From UBA2357 sp041916775 (lineage in GTDB: Bacteria > Pseudomonadota > Gammaproteobacteria > Burkholderiales > Rhodocyclaceae), in NCBI GenBank assembly GCA_041916775.1, contig JAYRYZ010000022.1, positions 24,396 through 88,395 of the forward strand: DNA of 64,000 nt, read 5' to 3'. Below the pieces are notes generated by a model that made no database searches, had not been told where the DNA came from, and was given only the letters and a program-made list of their open reading frames with translations. A program made the position numbers and the translations under genes. Of this stretch, positions 52,578 through 62,418 are shown piece after piece. How positions within the stretch are numbered: position 1 is the stretch's first letter; every line of letters starts with the position of its first letter.

Positions 52578-53608
52578 ACACCACAGCCCCACCCCCCCCC
52601 GAAGCCCCGCCCTGCGCGGCACCGTCCCTGCCCCGCTCAGCAGCCGACCCGGCGCCGACCGCCACGCGCTGCGCCGCGCCAGATCCGGACGCATGCTTCG
52701 ACGCGAAGTGGTTGCGCCTGCGTAACCCGGCGGATGCGCGGGCACGCAGCACCCGGCTTGCCGGCCTCGCACGCGACTGGCTGGAGACGCGCGCGCGCCG
52801 AAGCGGCAGCGCAAGCGCCGAGGACGCGCCCCGTGCCCCCCTCAACCTCGCCGATCTCGGCTGCGGCAGCGGCGCCAACGTGCGCTACCTCGCACCTCGC
52901 CTGCCCGGGCCGCAACACTGGCTGCTGGTGGATCACGACGCCGCGCTGCTCGCGCTCGCCGCCGAGGCCTGCGCGACGCTCGCGAGCGCCGACGGACAGC
53001 CGTTGCGCTGCACCCTCCGCGAATCCGCGCTGCAACCGCTCGCCCCCGATGCCTTCGCCGGGCTGGACCTCGTCAGCGCCTCGGCGCTGATCGACCTGAT
53101 GAGCGCCGCCTGGCTGGAGGACTTCGCCAGCGCCTGCGCGCACGCGGGCTGCGCTTGCCTGGTGAGCCTGTCGGTGGATGGCACCTGGGCCTTCGACGGC
53201 CCGGCGGACGCCGACGACGCGCTGGTGCGTGACGCCTTCAACGCCCACCAGCGCCGCGACAAGGGCGTCGGTGGCGCGCTCGGGCCGGACGCAACGGCGC
53301 GGATCGCTGAGCGCCTGCAGGCGGTCGGCTTCGTGGTCACGCAGGCCCCCAGCCCGTGGCGGCTGACCCTGGACGACCCGACGGACCGGGCGCTCGCGGA
53401 CCGCCTTCTCGCCGGCTGGCGCGCCGCGGCGAGCGAACAGCGCCCTACCGAGGCGGCGCGCATCGCGGCCTGGCACGCGCGCCGCGCCGCCACCCTCGAG
53501 ACGGCCGGCGCGCGCCTGCAGGTGGGCCATGTGGATCTCTTCGCCTGCCCCGCACCCGGCGACCCGCCGTCCGCAGCACCCGACACACCCTCGCGCGCTG
53601 CGCCATGA
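52574..53608 (+). CDS. Class I SAM-dependent methyltransferase
   Basis: A 344-residue protein with a Rossmann methyltransferase domain: ADLGCGSGANVRYLAPRL near residue 95, then LLVDHDAALL. A Pro/Ala-rich N-terminal stretch of about 35 residues precedes it. The substrate is not readable. Coupled by ATGA overlaps on both sides inside the operon. Confidence 0.87.
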   Translation: MNTTAPPPPEAPPCAAPSLPRSAADPAPTATRCAAPDPDACFDAKWLRLRNPADARARSTRLAGLARDWLETRARRSGSASAEDAPRAPLNLADLGCGSGANVRYLAPRLPGPQHWLLVDHDAALLALAAEACATLASADGQPLRCTLRESALQPLAPDAFAGLDLVSASALIDLMSAAWLEDFASACAHAGCACLVSLSVDGTWAFDGPADADDALVRDAFNAHQRRDKGVGGALGPDATARIAERLQAVGFVVTQAPSPWRLTLDDPTDRALADRLLAGWRAAASEQRPTEAARIAAWHARRAATLETAGARLQVGHVDLFACPAPGDPPSAAPDTPSRAAP

Positions 53609-54588
53609 GGCGTCCTGGCCGCCTCAGTGGCGCGTGGCTGCGCCTCGTCGTCAGCTTCGCCCTGCTCGGGCTGGTGATCGCGTGGATCGAGCCTGCGGCG
53701 CTGCTCGCTGCGGTCGGGGAGATGTCCGCCGCATGGCTGCTCGCCGGACTCGCCCTGAGCCTGCCGCAGTTCCTGCTCTCCGCGTGGCGCTGGCAATTCA
53801 CCGCGCGACGTCTCGGCCTCGCGCTGCCGTTTCGTGCAGCGCTGCGCGAGTACTACCTCGCCAGCCTCCTCAACCAGCTCCTGCCTGGGGGACTCCTCGG
53901 CGACGTGGCGCGCGCCCACCGCCACGCCCAGGCCAATGCGGGCGGGGCCGCGGCCTGGCATGCGGTGATCCTGGAGCGCGCCTGTGGTCAGCTGGTGCTG
54001 CTCGTGTTCGCGTTCGCCGCGCTCGCGTTCGCGCCGCCGCAGCTCGGCGAGCGCTTGGGCGCGGCCTGGCTCGCAGCCACCGCCACGCGCCCCGGCTACC
54101 TCCCCACGGCGTTGCTGCTGTTGGCGCTGGCGTTGACCGGCGCCGCAATCCTGGCCGGCGGAAGGACCGTGCTGCGCTGGCTCGACCATCTCGTCGCCGA
54201 CGCGCGCCGCGCCTTTCTCGACGGCCGGGCGCTGGCGCTGCAGCTCGGGCTGTCGCTCGCGATCGTCGCGAGCTATGTGTTGGTGTTCGTGTGCTGCGCG
54301 CGCGGCCTGGGCCTCGCCACACCGCTGTCGGTGCTGCTGCCGCTGGTGGTGTGGGTGCTGGTTGCGATGACGGCGCCGGTCAGCGTCGCGGGCTGGGGGG
54401 TGCGCGAGGCGGCGGCGGCGCTCGCCTGGCCGCTCGCCGGCTTGCCCGCCACGGAGGGCGTCACCGCCTCGCTCGCCTACGGCGCGGTGGTTCTGGTGAG
54501 CACCCTGCCAGGGCTGGTGCCGCTCCTGAGCCCCGCGAGACGGCGCCGGGACGATGTGACGGAGCGCGTGCCCGCGACGCGGGAATAA
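53605..54588 (+). CDS. UPF0104/LPG-synthase-TM flippase-like membrane protein
   Basis: A 327-residue protein with about eight helices of the lysylphosphatidylglycerol synthase transmembrane (UPF0104, AglD2/flippase-like) family. Landmarks are LSAWRWQFTARRLGL, LASLLNQLLPGGLLGDVARAHR near residue 95, and TAPVSVAGWGVREAAAA near 265. Such proteins move lipids or lipid-linked glycans across the membrane. Last gene of the operon, overlapping the methyltransferase by four bases. It suggests the product is membrane-bound or exported. Confidence 0.88.
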   Translation: MRRPGRLSGAWLRLVVSFALLGLVIAWIEPAALLAAVGEMSAAWLLAGLALSLPQFLLSAWRWQFTARRLGLALPFRAALREYYLASLLNQLLPGGLLGDVARAHRHAQANAGGAAAWHAVILERACGQLVLLVFAFAALAFAPPQLGERLGAAWLAATATRPGYLPTALLLLALALTGAAILAGGRTVLRWLDHLVADARRAFLDGRALALQLGLSLAIVASYVLVFVCCARGLGLATPLSVLLPLVVWVLVAMTAPVSVAGWGVREAAAALAWPLAGLPATEGVTASLAYGAVVLVSTLPGLVPLLSPARRRRDDVTERVPATRE

Positions 54589-54637
54589 ACCGCTGCGCCG
54601 GACGTTGTCGGTGCGTCACCCATGCACGGAGGCGCAC

Positions 54638-55294
54638 ATGACAACCAACGCTCACCTTCTCCCGCTCCGGCGGGCAGGCCTCGCGCTCATCGCGGCCACC
54701 TGCCTGCAGGCCTGCTCCACGCTGCCAGGGCTCTCGTCCAGCCAGCTCGATGCCGGCGAGGTCCGCGGCCTGGCCGCCGGCAACACCATCACCTCGCGTA
54801 ACCTCGACACCGGCACCACCTCGACCGCGTACTACAGCCCGGACGGGCGGGTCACCCAGACGCGCAAGGGCGAGCTGCGCCGCGGCACCTGGTCGGTGAA
54901 GGCGGATGGGCGCATGTGCATGGCGATGGAGTCGAACAGGGCCTCCTGTCGCGTGCTGCGGCGCGACGCCCAGGGGGTGGTCCGCAAGTACAGACCGGAC
55001 AACCTGCTCTCGCCGATCATCGCCTACGAACGCATCGAGCGCGGCAACCGCCTCGGCGCCACAGGCAGCGCGGGCGGCAGCCAGGGCGGCCTCTCCGGGC
55101 AGGAGATCGAAGCGCGTCGCAAGCTCGCCGATGTCCAGCGCCGCCTGCGCGCGGCGGGCTACTCGCCGGGCGTGGTGGATGGCATCTGGGGCGCGTGCTC
55201 GCGCGAGGCGCTCACCCGCTTCCAGGCGGATCGCGGCCTGCCGGCGACCGGCGAGCCAGATGCGCTCACCCTGGAGAAGCTTCCCGACGCCTGA
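54638..55294 (+). CDS. Peptidoglycan-binding lipoprotein
   Basis: A 218-residue lipoprotein with lipobox LQAC near residue 26. A middle domain of about 90 residues with AAGNTITSRNL and GTWSVKADGRMCMA resembles small periplasmic domains annotated DUF995-like. The C-terminal peptidoglycan-binding type 1 domain has DVQRRLRAAGYSPGVVDGIWG and ALTRFQADRGLPATG. The start at 54638 has GGAGG upstream. It is 49 bases after the flippase-like gene and could be co-transcribed or independent. Confidence 0.85.
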   Translation: MTTNAHLLPLRRAGLALIAATCLQACSTLPGLSSSQLDAGEVRGLAAGNTITSRNLDTGTTSTAYYSPDGRVTQTRKGELRRGTWSVKADGRMCMAMESNRASCRVLRRDAQGVVRKYRPDNLLSPIIAYERIERGNRLGATGSAGGSQGGLSGQEIEARRKLADVQRRLRAAGYSPGVVDGIWGACSREALTRFQADRGLPATGEPDALTLEKLPDA

Positions 55295-55539
55295 ATGCCA
55301 AAGTCCGACACGACAGCAACAAAAGGCAAGCGCCCACACCAGCATCGATCCGAGCGCATCGGATGGATCGGATGGACATCGCGGATCGCCGAGCGCGCCA
55401 ACCCGCCACGCGCCGTGACCGGTGCGGCAGCGGCGTGCGCGCAAAGGGCGATAGAATCGGGGCACGGCGGATCGCCCTCCCTGCTTGACATCGGGGCGAG
55501 TGAATCCTGAGTAGATGCACCCTCTAACTTCGCCATGCC

Positions 55540-58047
55540 ATGCGCTCCTTGATATCCCGCTTCAGTGCGCCCTTCGAGTTCATCGTCAGCAGGCTTGATC
55601 GGCTCGGCTTCCGTGGAAAGTTCGCGAGCGTAGCTGCAGTGTTCGTTGTCGCGGCGGCAGGCTTCCTGGTTCAGCTTCATACGCAATACCGGACGCAGTC
55701 GGCTATCGCCGAGCGCGCGATCGCGGGTCTTGAGTTGGTGCGGAACGCGCTCTCGCTCATGATCGAAGTTCAACTCCAGCGCGGCGTGAGCTTTTCCGCG
55801 ATGCAGAGGGGAGACGAATTTGCCGAGCGCGTTCCAGTTCAGAGAGTTGCCGTCCAACGCAGCGTCGAGCAGATCGAGGCTACGCTCGCGCAGTTCGATT
55901 CCCTCGCCGTACTTCGGCCGCGCTGGACTGCAGTACACGCAGAGATCGAACGCGCCACCCGCTCAATCGATGCGCAAACCGGCGCTCAGTCGAGCTTCGA
56001 TGCCCATACGGTTGCGGTGAGGGAACTGTTGGCCTGGCTGGTGGACATCGGTGACGAGGCGGGCCTGACGGCAGCATCCAAACCGGCGCTCTATCACCTG
56101 AACCTGGCGCAGATCCGCACGGTACCCAACCTGGTCGAAGCCATCGCCAACCTGCGCGGCTTCGCAGCCGGCAGTTTCTTCGCGGATCGGGGCGACGCGG
56201 ACGCCACCTTCGAGCTCGCCGGCCGGCTGTCAGCGGTGGATATCGCCGAGGGGCACATGCACAAACGTATCACACGAATCGGTAGCCTGATACCCGACGG
56301 CATGCACATGGAGACTCCGGAAGTGCGCGCGCTTCACGCTGCCATCAGCGAGATGCGCGATGTGGCACGCTCCAGCGCGACATCGGCAGGTGCGGTGATG
56401 GGCGGAGCGGACTTCTTCGCACTTGCGACGCATGCCGTCGATGCCGCCAAACGCCTTCATTCCGAGTACCTCCACCCCCGCTCGGTGGCCCTGATCGAGG
56501 CGGATCAGTCCAGGTTACGCCGCACGATGGCTGTCGACGGCCTTATCTGGCTGAGCTTCTTCGCTGTCACGAGCCTCCTCTTCGCCGCCATCTACACCTC
56601 GATCAGGCGCGCCGTCGACGCGATCTCCGAAAGCTCCAGCCGATTTGCAGCCGGCGACCTGAGTGTGAGGGTACAGCTTCCATCACGGGACGAGTTCGGC
56701 CATCTCGGCGCGCAGTTCAACGCCATGGCGGACGAGATCGCGTCCCTGGTGGACGCTCAGCGGGCGCAGGCGCATAGGCTTTCCGACTTGCTGCGTAACA
56801 CGCCTTCGGTGGTGTTTGCCCTCGATCCGAATTCGCTGAAGGGCACATTCATCAGCCCGAACGCCGAATCCATACTGGGAAGCGCAGGCCTTGCCAATCC
56901 GCCGGATCTGGAAAATCTGCTCCTTTGCATCCATACCGAAGACCGCGCAGCCCTTCGCAACGGACTGCTCGCTTGGCGCGACCTCGGGTTCAGCGGCCTC
57001 TTCAGTGGCACCTACCGCCTGGCCGATCCGAGCAACAGCCAGCGTTGGGTCGAACTTCACCATAACGCGGTGCTCGACGAATCCGGCAAGGTCATCGAGA
57101 TCGTCGGATCCTCTACCGACATCACTGCGCTACATGAAGCACACGCTCAACTCGAGCTCGCTGCGAGCGTGTTCAGCGGCGCACGCGAAGGCATCATCAT
57201 CACCGACCCGCAGGGCCGCATCATCGAGGCGAATGCCGCCTGCAGCCAGATCACCGGCTGGTCGCGCGACGAACTCATCGGCAAGAATCCAAGCCTGTTC
57301 AAGTCGGGCCGCCATGGTCCGGCCTTCTACGAGGCGATGTGGCGTTCGATCAAGGAGCACGGCTACTGGGAAGGCGAGGTCTGGAACCGCGACAAGTCCG
57401 GTCGTCACTATGCCGAGCTGCTCACCATCGGCACCGTGCGCAGCCCCTCGGGCGAGGTCATGCATTATGTCGGCCTGTTCTCGGACATCACCCCCCAGAA
57501 GCAAGCCGAGGAACAACTGCGCACGCTGGCCCACTACGACGCCCTGACCGGCCTGCCCAACCGCGCCCTGCTCACCGACCGCCTGGAGCAGGCGTTACTC
57601 CAATCCCAACGCAACGGCAAGCTCGTCGCCGTGGCGCTCATCGACCTCGACGGTTTCAAGGCGGTGAACGATACGCATGGCCACGACGCGGGCGACACCT
57701 TGCTGAAGACCGTGTCGCAGCGCATGAAGGAATGCCTGCGGGCCGAGGATACGGTGGCGCGCCTCGGCGGGGACGAGTTCGTCGTGGTCATGGGCGCACT
57801 CGACAGCCGCAGCGACATCGACCAGCCGATCGCCCGCCTGCTCGACGCCATCAACCAACCCGTACCCCTCGATCGGGCGACGGCCAAGGTGTCGGGCAGT
57901 ATCGGCGTCGCCTTCTACCCGCAGAGCCGCCCCGTCGAGCCCGACCAACTGATGCGCGAAGCCGACCAGGCGATGTACCTTGCGAAGCAGGCCGGCAAGA
58001 ACCGTTTCCACGTGTTCGACGAAACCCGCGTTGTGCCCGCGGGATGA
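55540..58047 (+). CDS. Membrane sensor diguanylate cyclase (sensor-HAMP-PAS-PAS-GGDEF)
   Basis: An 835-residue signalling protein. Helices at about residues 28-48 and 330-350 flank a long periplasmic helical sensor domain rich in Arg and Asp, similar to nitrate/nitrite-sensing NIT domains by layout. HAMP follows (RRAVDAISESSSRFAAGDLSVRV), then two PAS domains (the second with GIIITDPQGRIIEANAACSQITG). The GGDEF domain has intact RLGGDEFVVVMG and an RxxD inhibition site exactly five residues earlier (RAED). It should make cyclic di-GMP under feedback control. No EAL domain. The start at 55540 is the first ATG before the first helix. Confidence 0.9.
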   Translation: MRSLISRFSAPFEFIVSRLDRLGFRGKFASVAAVFVVAAAGFLVQLHTQYRTQSAIAERAIAGLELVRNALSLMIEVQLQRGVSFSAMQRGDEFAERVPVQRVAVQRSVEQIEATLAQFDSLAVLRPRWTAVHAEIERATRSIDAQTGAQSSFDAHTVAVRELLAWLVDIGDEAGLTAASKPALYHLNLAQIRTVPNLVEAIANLRGFAAGSFFADRGDADATFELAGRLSAVDIAEGHMHKRITRIGSLIPDGMHMETPEVRALHAAISEMRDVARSSATSAGAVMGGADFFALATHAVDAAKRLHSEYLHPRSVALIEADQSRLRRTMAVDGLIWLSFFAVTSLLFAAIYTSIRRAVDAISESSSRFAAGDLSVRVQLPSRDEFGHLGAQFNAMADEIASLVDAQRAQAHRLSDLLRNTPSVVFALDPNSLKGTFISPNAESILGSAGLANPPDLENLLLCIHTEDRAALRNGLLAWRDLGFSGLFSGTYRLADPSNSQRWVELHHNAVLDESGKVIEIVGSSTDITALHEAHAQLELAASVFSGAREGIIITDPQGRIIEANAACSQITGWSRDELIGKNPSLFKSGRHGPAFYEAMWRSIKEHGYWEGEVWNRDKSGRHYAELLTIGTVRSPSGEVMHYVGLFSDITPQKQAEEQLRTLAHYDALTGLPNRALLTDRLEQALLQSQRNGKLVAVALIDLDGFKAVNDTHGHDAGDTLLKTVSQRMKECLRAEDTVARLGGDEFVVVMGALDSRSDIDQPIARLLDAINQPVPLDRATAKVSGSIGVAFYPQSRPVEPDQLMREADQAMYLAKQAGKNRFHVFDETRVVPAG

Positions 58048-58146
58048 TCACAGTCACCGCCGCTCGGTGGTTGGTATCGAAGGCTTCTGACGACAGCCCC
58101 GTCCGGATCGACACGCACGCGCATCACCTCGCGCGCAGCGCGGTCT

Positions 58147-58395
58147 TCAAATCTTCGTGTGCGTCCCGTCGCAGTAGGGTGTGTTACCCGTGTGCTTGCA
58201 GCCGCACAGATAAACCGTCCCGCTCTTCTCCGCGGAAAACGCGGTCGGGCTGAAGCTGCTGCCCTTGTGCGAGCCATCACAGAAAGGCTGGTTCTTGCTG
58301 TTGCCGCAAGAACACCAGAAATACTTCTTGCCGGCCTCGACCTCGACTGCATAGGGTGACTTCTGTGCAACGTGAGGACTGGGTTGCTCGGACAT
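58147..58395 (-). CDS. CDGSH iron-sulfur protein (two motifs)
   Basis: An 82-residue protein with two CDGSH-type 2Fe-2S motifs: C-S-C-GNSKNQPF-C-DGSH near residues 28-43 and C-G-C-KHTGNTPY-C-DGTH near 64-79. Each has three cysteines and one histidine as ligands. The double-motif form is common in bacteria as a small redox or iron-sulfur transfer protein. GGAGA lies upstream of the start at 58395. Confidence 0.93.
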   Translation of the reverse strand: MSEQPSPHVAQKSPYAVEVEAGKKYFWCSCGNSKNQPFCDGSHKGSSFSPTAFSAEKSGTVYLCGCKHTGNTPYCDGTHTKI

Positions 58396-58652
58396 GGTCA
58401 GGTCTCCTTTGTCACTTCGGTCTCAGCATTTCGCCGTCGCCCCGCGCGGGCGCGCATGAAGAATGCGCCGGGCGGATGAAGCCTGTCAATGAAGCGTCGC
58501 GATGGCCAGGATCGACGCGGGGGCTGTCGCCTCCGCCCTCAATCCGCGCTTGCGTCCGCCTCCCCCCGCTGGGGAACACACGCCGCCCGGACGCGTCCTG
58601 CCACAACGCCCGGCATCATGCCGCGCGAGCACGCACCCGCCGCTCACGCGAC

Positions 58653-60389
58653 TCACACCACCGCGCGCAGGGGTATCGCATCGCGTCGGCACGCATCGAG
58701 TTGTTGGGCGATGAGGCTCGCGTGCGGGATGGCGGCAGACCCACCGCCGTCCTCGGGGAGCACGTCCACAGGCGTCCCGGAGGCGCGCACCTGCCCGGCC
58801 TCGATCACCACGACACGATCCGCCGCACGCGCCAGAACCGGGTTCTGCGTCGCGAAGAGCAGCGTCGCGCCGCACGCCGCGACGAATCGGCCCATTGCCG
58901 CGACACCGTCTGCATCGAGGCCACCATCCAGTTCATCCACCAGCAGCAGCTTCGCCCGGCTCAGCGCCACGCGCACGAGCAGCACGCGCTGGCGCTCGCC
59001 GCCGGAGAGGTTGCGCCCGTTTTCATGCACCTTGCCGTCCAGCCCGCCGAGTCGCGCGATACACCCCGCAAGCCCGAACGCCTCGGCGGCCGCGAGGATG
59101 CGCGCGTCGTCGGGCCGCGGCACGAGTCCGAGGGTCAGCGCCCGCCGCAGGCTGCCGGAAAGAATGGGGGCACCCTGCGCGACGTAGGTCAAGGCCCTGC
59201 GACGCGCCGCCTCTCCGAGCGCCAGCGGCGCACAGCCACCCAGCCGCAGCCGTCCGCGCACGGGCTGCTCGAGGCCAGCGGCAAGCGCCAGCAGCGTGCT
59301 CTTGCCCGCGCCGTTCGGCCCGAGCAGCGCCACGCGCTCGCCCGCATCGATCTTCAGATCGATGCGTCCCGCGGCCCCCAGCTGCACGCCCTTGAACACC
59401 AGCACGCCCGCGTCCGCGGCCGGCTCGCCTTGCACGCGCTCACGCCGGCTGCGTTTCAGCCGTGGCGTCGCGAGCAGCGCCTCGCAGCGCGCACGCGCGA
59501 CCGTCCAGGCGCGGTGGCGGTCCCACACGCCGGCGAGATCGCGCAGCGGATGCATGAGCATGCCGAGCGTGGCGAGCCCCGCCGCAGCGGTCGCGGCCGG
59601 CAGGCCCTGGTGCACCGCCATCCACAGCAAGCTGGCGGCTGAAAGGCCCAGCATCATGTCCGGGATCGCGCGCATCAGCGCGCTGAAACGCACCCGCGCG
59701 ACCGCCGCGGCGCACACGGCTGCCGTGCGCGCGGCGAGGCGCTTCAGTTCGAAGGGTGAGCGGCCCATCAGGTGCAGTTGCTGCGCGTGGGCGATGCGCT
59801 CGCTCATGTCGGCGGCCAGCCGCGCACGACGCTGTCGCAGCCGGTCGTGCGCCGGCCCGAGGCGGCGGCCGGCAAGCGCGATCGCGACGAGGCCGAGCAG
59901 CAGCCAGGGCACGACCGCCCAACCAATCGTGTCGTCCAGCATGAATAGCACCACCAGCGCCCCGGGCAACACGACGCATGCGGAGATGAGGTGGGCGATG
60001 CCGCGCCCCACCCAGCCGCGCACCGCAGCCAGGTCGCCGACGAAGCGTAGCGCGAGGCCGCCACTGCGCCGCCGGCCCAGGCCGCGCGCGGAGCTGCCTG
60101 CGAGATGGCGGTAGAGGCGCACCCGCAGCGCCGCCGCGTAGGCCTGGCCGAGCCGCTCGGCGAGCATGCGCTCGCGCACCCGCAGGAGCGCGACGACGAG
60201 ACCGGCCACGGCGATGCCCGCGAGCGCCCAGCCCGGAACACCCGCACCCGTGTCGCCGAGGCCGGCGAAGACGGCGCGGGTGGACCAGGCGGCCAGCGCC
60301 GCCGCACCCGCCTGACCGAGCGCGAGCACGGCCACGCGCGCAATCCAGCCGCCCCGCCCCTCGGCCGCGATGGGCGGCAGCCGGCTCAT
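58653..60389 (-). CDS. ABC exporter-like protein (CydC-like half transporter)
   Basis: A 578-residue fused permease-ATPase. Residues 1 to about 300 hold six helices; the ATPase has Walker A GPNGAGKST, Q-loop YVAQGAPILSG, signature LSGGERQR and Walker B LLLVDELDGGLD. The switch histidine is replaced by glutamine (ATQNP), which is unusual. It resembles CydC but stands alone without a cydD-like partner, so it may be a homodimer. Its start overlaps the stop of the P-loop protein by four bases. Substrate unknown. Confidence 0.82.
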   Translation of the reverse strand: MSRLPPIAAEGRGGWIARVAVLALGQAGAAALAAWSTRAVFAGLGDTGAGVPGWALAGIAVAGLVVALLRVRERMLAERLGQAYAAALRVRLYRHLAGSSARGLGRRRSGGLALRFVGDLAAVRGWVGRGIAHLISACVVLPGALVVLFMLDDTIGWAVVPWLLLGLVAIALAGRRLGPAHDRLRQRRARLAADMSERIAHAQQLHLMGRSPFELKRLAARTAAVCAAAVARVRFSALMRAIPDMMLGLSAASLLWMAVHQGLPAATAAAGLATLGMLMHPLRDLAGVWDRHRAWTVARARCEALLATPRLKRSRRERVQGEPAADAGVLVFKGVQLGAAGRIDLKIDAGERVALLGPNGAGKSTLLALAAGLEQPVRGRLRLGGCAPLALGEAARRRALTYVAQGAPILSGSLRRALTLGLVPRPDDARILAAAEAFGLAGCIARLGGLDGKVHENGRNLSGGERQRVLLVRVALSRAKLLLVDELDGGLDADGVAAMGRFVAACGATLLFATQNPVLARAADRVVVIEAGQVRASGTPVDVLPEDGGGSAAIPHASLIAQQLDACRRDAIPLRAVV

Positions 60390-61489
60390 GCCGCCGCCTC
60401 GCCGGCCAGCCCGGCAGGCGCGACCAGGCTGGCGAACAGCACGCTGGCGCTGGCGGGGTCGCACAGGCTCTCGCGCGAAAGCACGCCGAGGCCGGTCGCC
60501 TGCGCGGCCTCGGCGGCAGCGAGCGGCGACAGGCTCAGCGTGCCGGTGAGGGCGAAGGCCTCGAGCCCCATGTCGCGCAGCACCGCACAGCCGCCCACCG
60601 CGGAGAGCGCATCGGGCGCCGCGAACAACACCCCGGAGAGCCGCTGCCGGATCGCGGGTCGCGTGAGCAGTGCAGCCGTCTCCTGCTGCAGCACCCCGTC
60701 GGCGAACTCGACCAGCGCGATCTCGCAGCCGGCACGCGACGCGGCCCCCAGCAGGGTGTCGAGTCCGGCCTCGATGCGCGCGAGCGGCGCCTGGTAGGTG
60801 GACACCATGCCCACATCGGTGAAGTCCGCGACGAAGCGCGCCCCGGCATCGACGAAGCAGTTGTAGTCGCCGAAGGCGCCTGTGCCGGTGGCCTTGATCG
60901 CCGCGACCTCGAAGCCCGCACGCTGCAACCCGTGGGCCAGGCTCGCCGTGGCGGTGGTCTTGCCCGAGTTCATCGATGCACCGACCACCGCGATCACGGT
61001 GAGCCCGCCCGACACGTTCGCCGGCAGGGCCGGCATCGCGAAGTCGGCAAGGTTCAGCACCCGTCCCTCGGCATCGGCGAGCAGACCGATCGGACTGATG
61101 CGGGTGGGTGCCGACACCTTCGCATTGCGCGCACGCATGGTCCCCGCCACACCGCCGGCCGCGAGCATGTCGACCAGTTCGTGATCGACCTCGGCGAGCC
61201 CCTCGAACTGGTCCGGCGCATAGCGCGCGCCGCAGGCGAGCACGACGAGGTCATCGAGGTAGAGCTCGGACGGCCGCCCCTCCGCGAGCTGGATGCGGCG
61301 CTGGTAACCGATCTGCTGCACCCGGCCAAGCAGGAGGTCGCCGGGAACCGCCTCGGCGAGGCGATCGCAGAGCGAGACCGCGCGTTCGCGATCGACGCGG
61401 CGGGTGGTGAAGGCCCACTTGGCGCGGCGTGCGAGCTTGGCAGAGGTGGGCAGGCGGGCGACGTTGGCGGGATGCGGATTGGTGTTCAT
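60386..61489 (-). CDS. P-loop NTPase, DUF1611-like
   Basis: A 367-residue cytoplasmic protein. A beta-rich N-terminal domain of about 165 residues (GRVQQIGYQRRIQLAEGR, DDLVVLACGARYAPDQFEG) precedes a P-loop domain with Walker A GASMNSGKTT near 170 and LVEFADGVLQQET near 245. This arrangement resembles DUF1611/MobB-like P-loop proteins; no biochemical role is known. The start at 61489 has GAGGAGAG upstream. Overlaps the ABC exporter gene by four bases, so the two are translated together. Confidence 0.68.
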   Translation of the reverse strand: MNTNPHPANVARLPTSAKLARRAKWAFTTRRVDRERAVSLCDRLAEAVPGDLLLGRVQQIGYQRRIQLAEGRPSELYLDDLVVLACGARYAPDQFEGLAEVDHELVDMLAAGGVAGTMRARNAKVSAPTRISPIGLLADAEGRVLNLADFAMPALPANVSGGLTVIAVVGASMNSGKTTATASLAHGLQRAGFEVAAIKATGTGAFGDYNCFVDAGARFVADFTDVGMVSTYQAPLARIEAGLDTLLGAASRAGCEIALVEFADGVLQQETAALLTRPAIRQRLSGVLFAAPDALSAVGGCAVLRDMGLEAFALTGTLSLSPLAAAEAAQATGLGVLSRESLCDPASASVLFASLVAPAGLAGEAAA

Positions 61490-61557
61490 CGTTCTCTCCT
61501 CGGGGAATGTGGGCGATGCGTTCTTGTTGCGCGACTCGGCTGACCGATGGCCGCCGG

Positions 61558-62418
61558 CTAGGCGGCGAGCCGTGCGGCCGTGGCGTCCGGCAGACGCGCG
61601 CTGGCGACGATCTGCTGCGCCAGGCCGCCGCGCGCGACGCACTCCAGGAAGTCGTGGCCGCAGCCAGGCATCACGTCGAGCGCGATGCGCGGCCGGATGC
61701 CGCGTGCTCGGGCGGCCTCGGCAAACGCCTCGCTCCAGCGGCGCGCGCGCGTGAGCCGGTCCGGGCCCTGGCGTGCATCCAGTTCGGGCGCGCTGCGGGT
61801 CACGGCATCGGGCACGTTGTCATGCTCTCCGACCAGCACCCGGGTCTCGAGCCGCAGGAAGCTGCCCAGCCCGGCCGCGAGACGGCTGCCCCAGGCGAGT
61901 CCCGGCGCGCATTCCGGCGCGAGGCCATAGGGAAACGCGGCCGCGTCGTCAGGCATCGTGTACCAGCCGGCCGACGCGAGGACGAGGCGCTCGATGCGGT
62001 GCGGATAGAGCATGGCGAAGCGGTGCGCGAACTGGGCGCCACCGGAAAAGCCGAACAGGGTGAAGCGGCGCATGGCAAGCCCGGACTCCTCCCCAAGCGC
62101 ATCGAGGAGACGGATCAGCGCGAGATCCGCACGACCGCGCATGACCACCCGCTGATAGGCGGGCCAACGACGCTGGGCAAAAACCGGGGCGATCACGGCG
62201 CGGCCGGCAAGCGCGGCGGACGCGCCGAGCTCGACCGCCATCTCCTCGGCGCCACGGCCGATGCCGTGAATCGCCAGGATGGGCGCCGCGCCGACGTGGC
62301 CGGCGTGTGGCAGCGCAATCCAGCAGGGCAGTTCATGCCGGCCGCGGGCCGGACGGTAGCGCAGCTCGAAGCGCGCACTGCGCGCCGCGGCCGGCAATTC
62401 GAGTTGAGTGAGGATCAT
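61558..62418 (-). CDS. Alpha/beta hydrolase
   Basis: A 286-residue alpha/beta-hydrolase. LAIHGIGRGAEEM near residue 47 forms the oxyanion segment, the nucleophile elbow is GFSGGAQFA (Ser near 124), and a late acid-histidine end is PGCGHDF near 257. No signal peptide is visible. Probably an esterase or lactonase-type enzyme; substrate unknown. GGAGA precedes the start at 62418. It is followed 68 bases later by the P-loop protein and the ABC exporter. Confidence 0.8.
   Translation of the reverse strand: MILTQLELPAAARSARFELRYRPARGRHELPCWIALPHAGHVGAAPILAIHGIGRGAEEMAVELGASAALAGRAVIAPVFAQRRWPAYQRVVMRGRADLALIRLLDALGEESGLAMRRFTLFGFSGGAQFAHRFAMLYPHRIERLVLASAGWYTMPDDAAAFPYGLAPECAPGLAWGSRLAAGLGSFLRLETRVLVGEHDNVPDAVTRSAPELDARQGPDRLTRARRWSEAFAEAARARGIRPRIALDVMPGCGHDFLECVARGGLAQQIVASARLPDATAARLAA

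Noticed and set aside
55295..55539. Promoter with TTGACA near 55483 before the diguanylate cyclase
   Set aside because: TTGACA is present but no acceptable -10 box lies at 16-18 bases, so a promoter call is not supported.
58396..58652. Possible short gene between the CDGSH protein and ABC exporter
   Set aside because: Only antisense or low-complexity frames are present, none with a ribosome binding site or recognisable motif.
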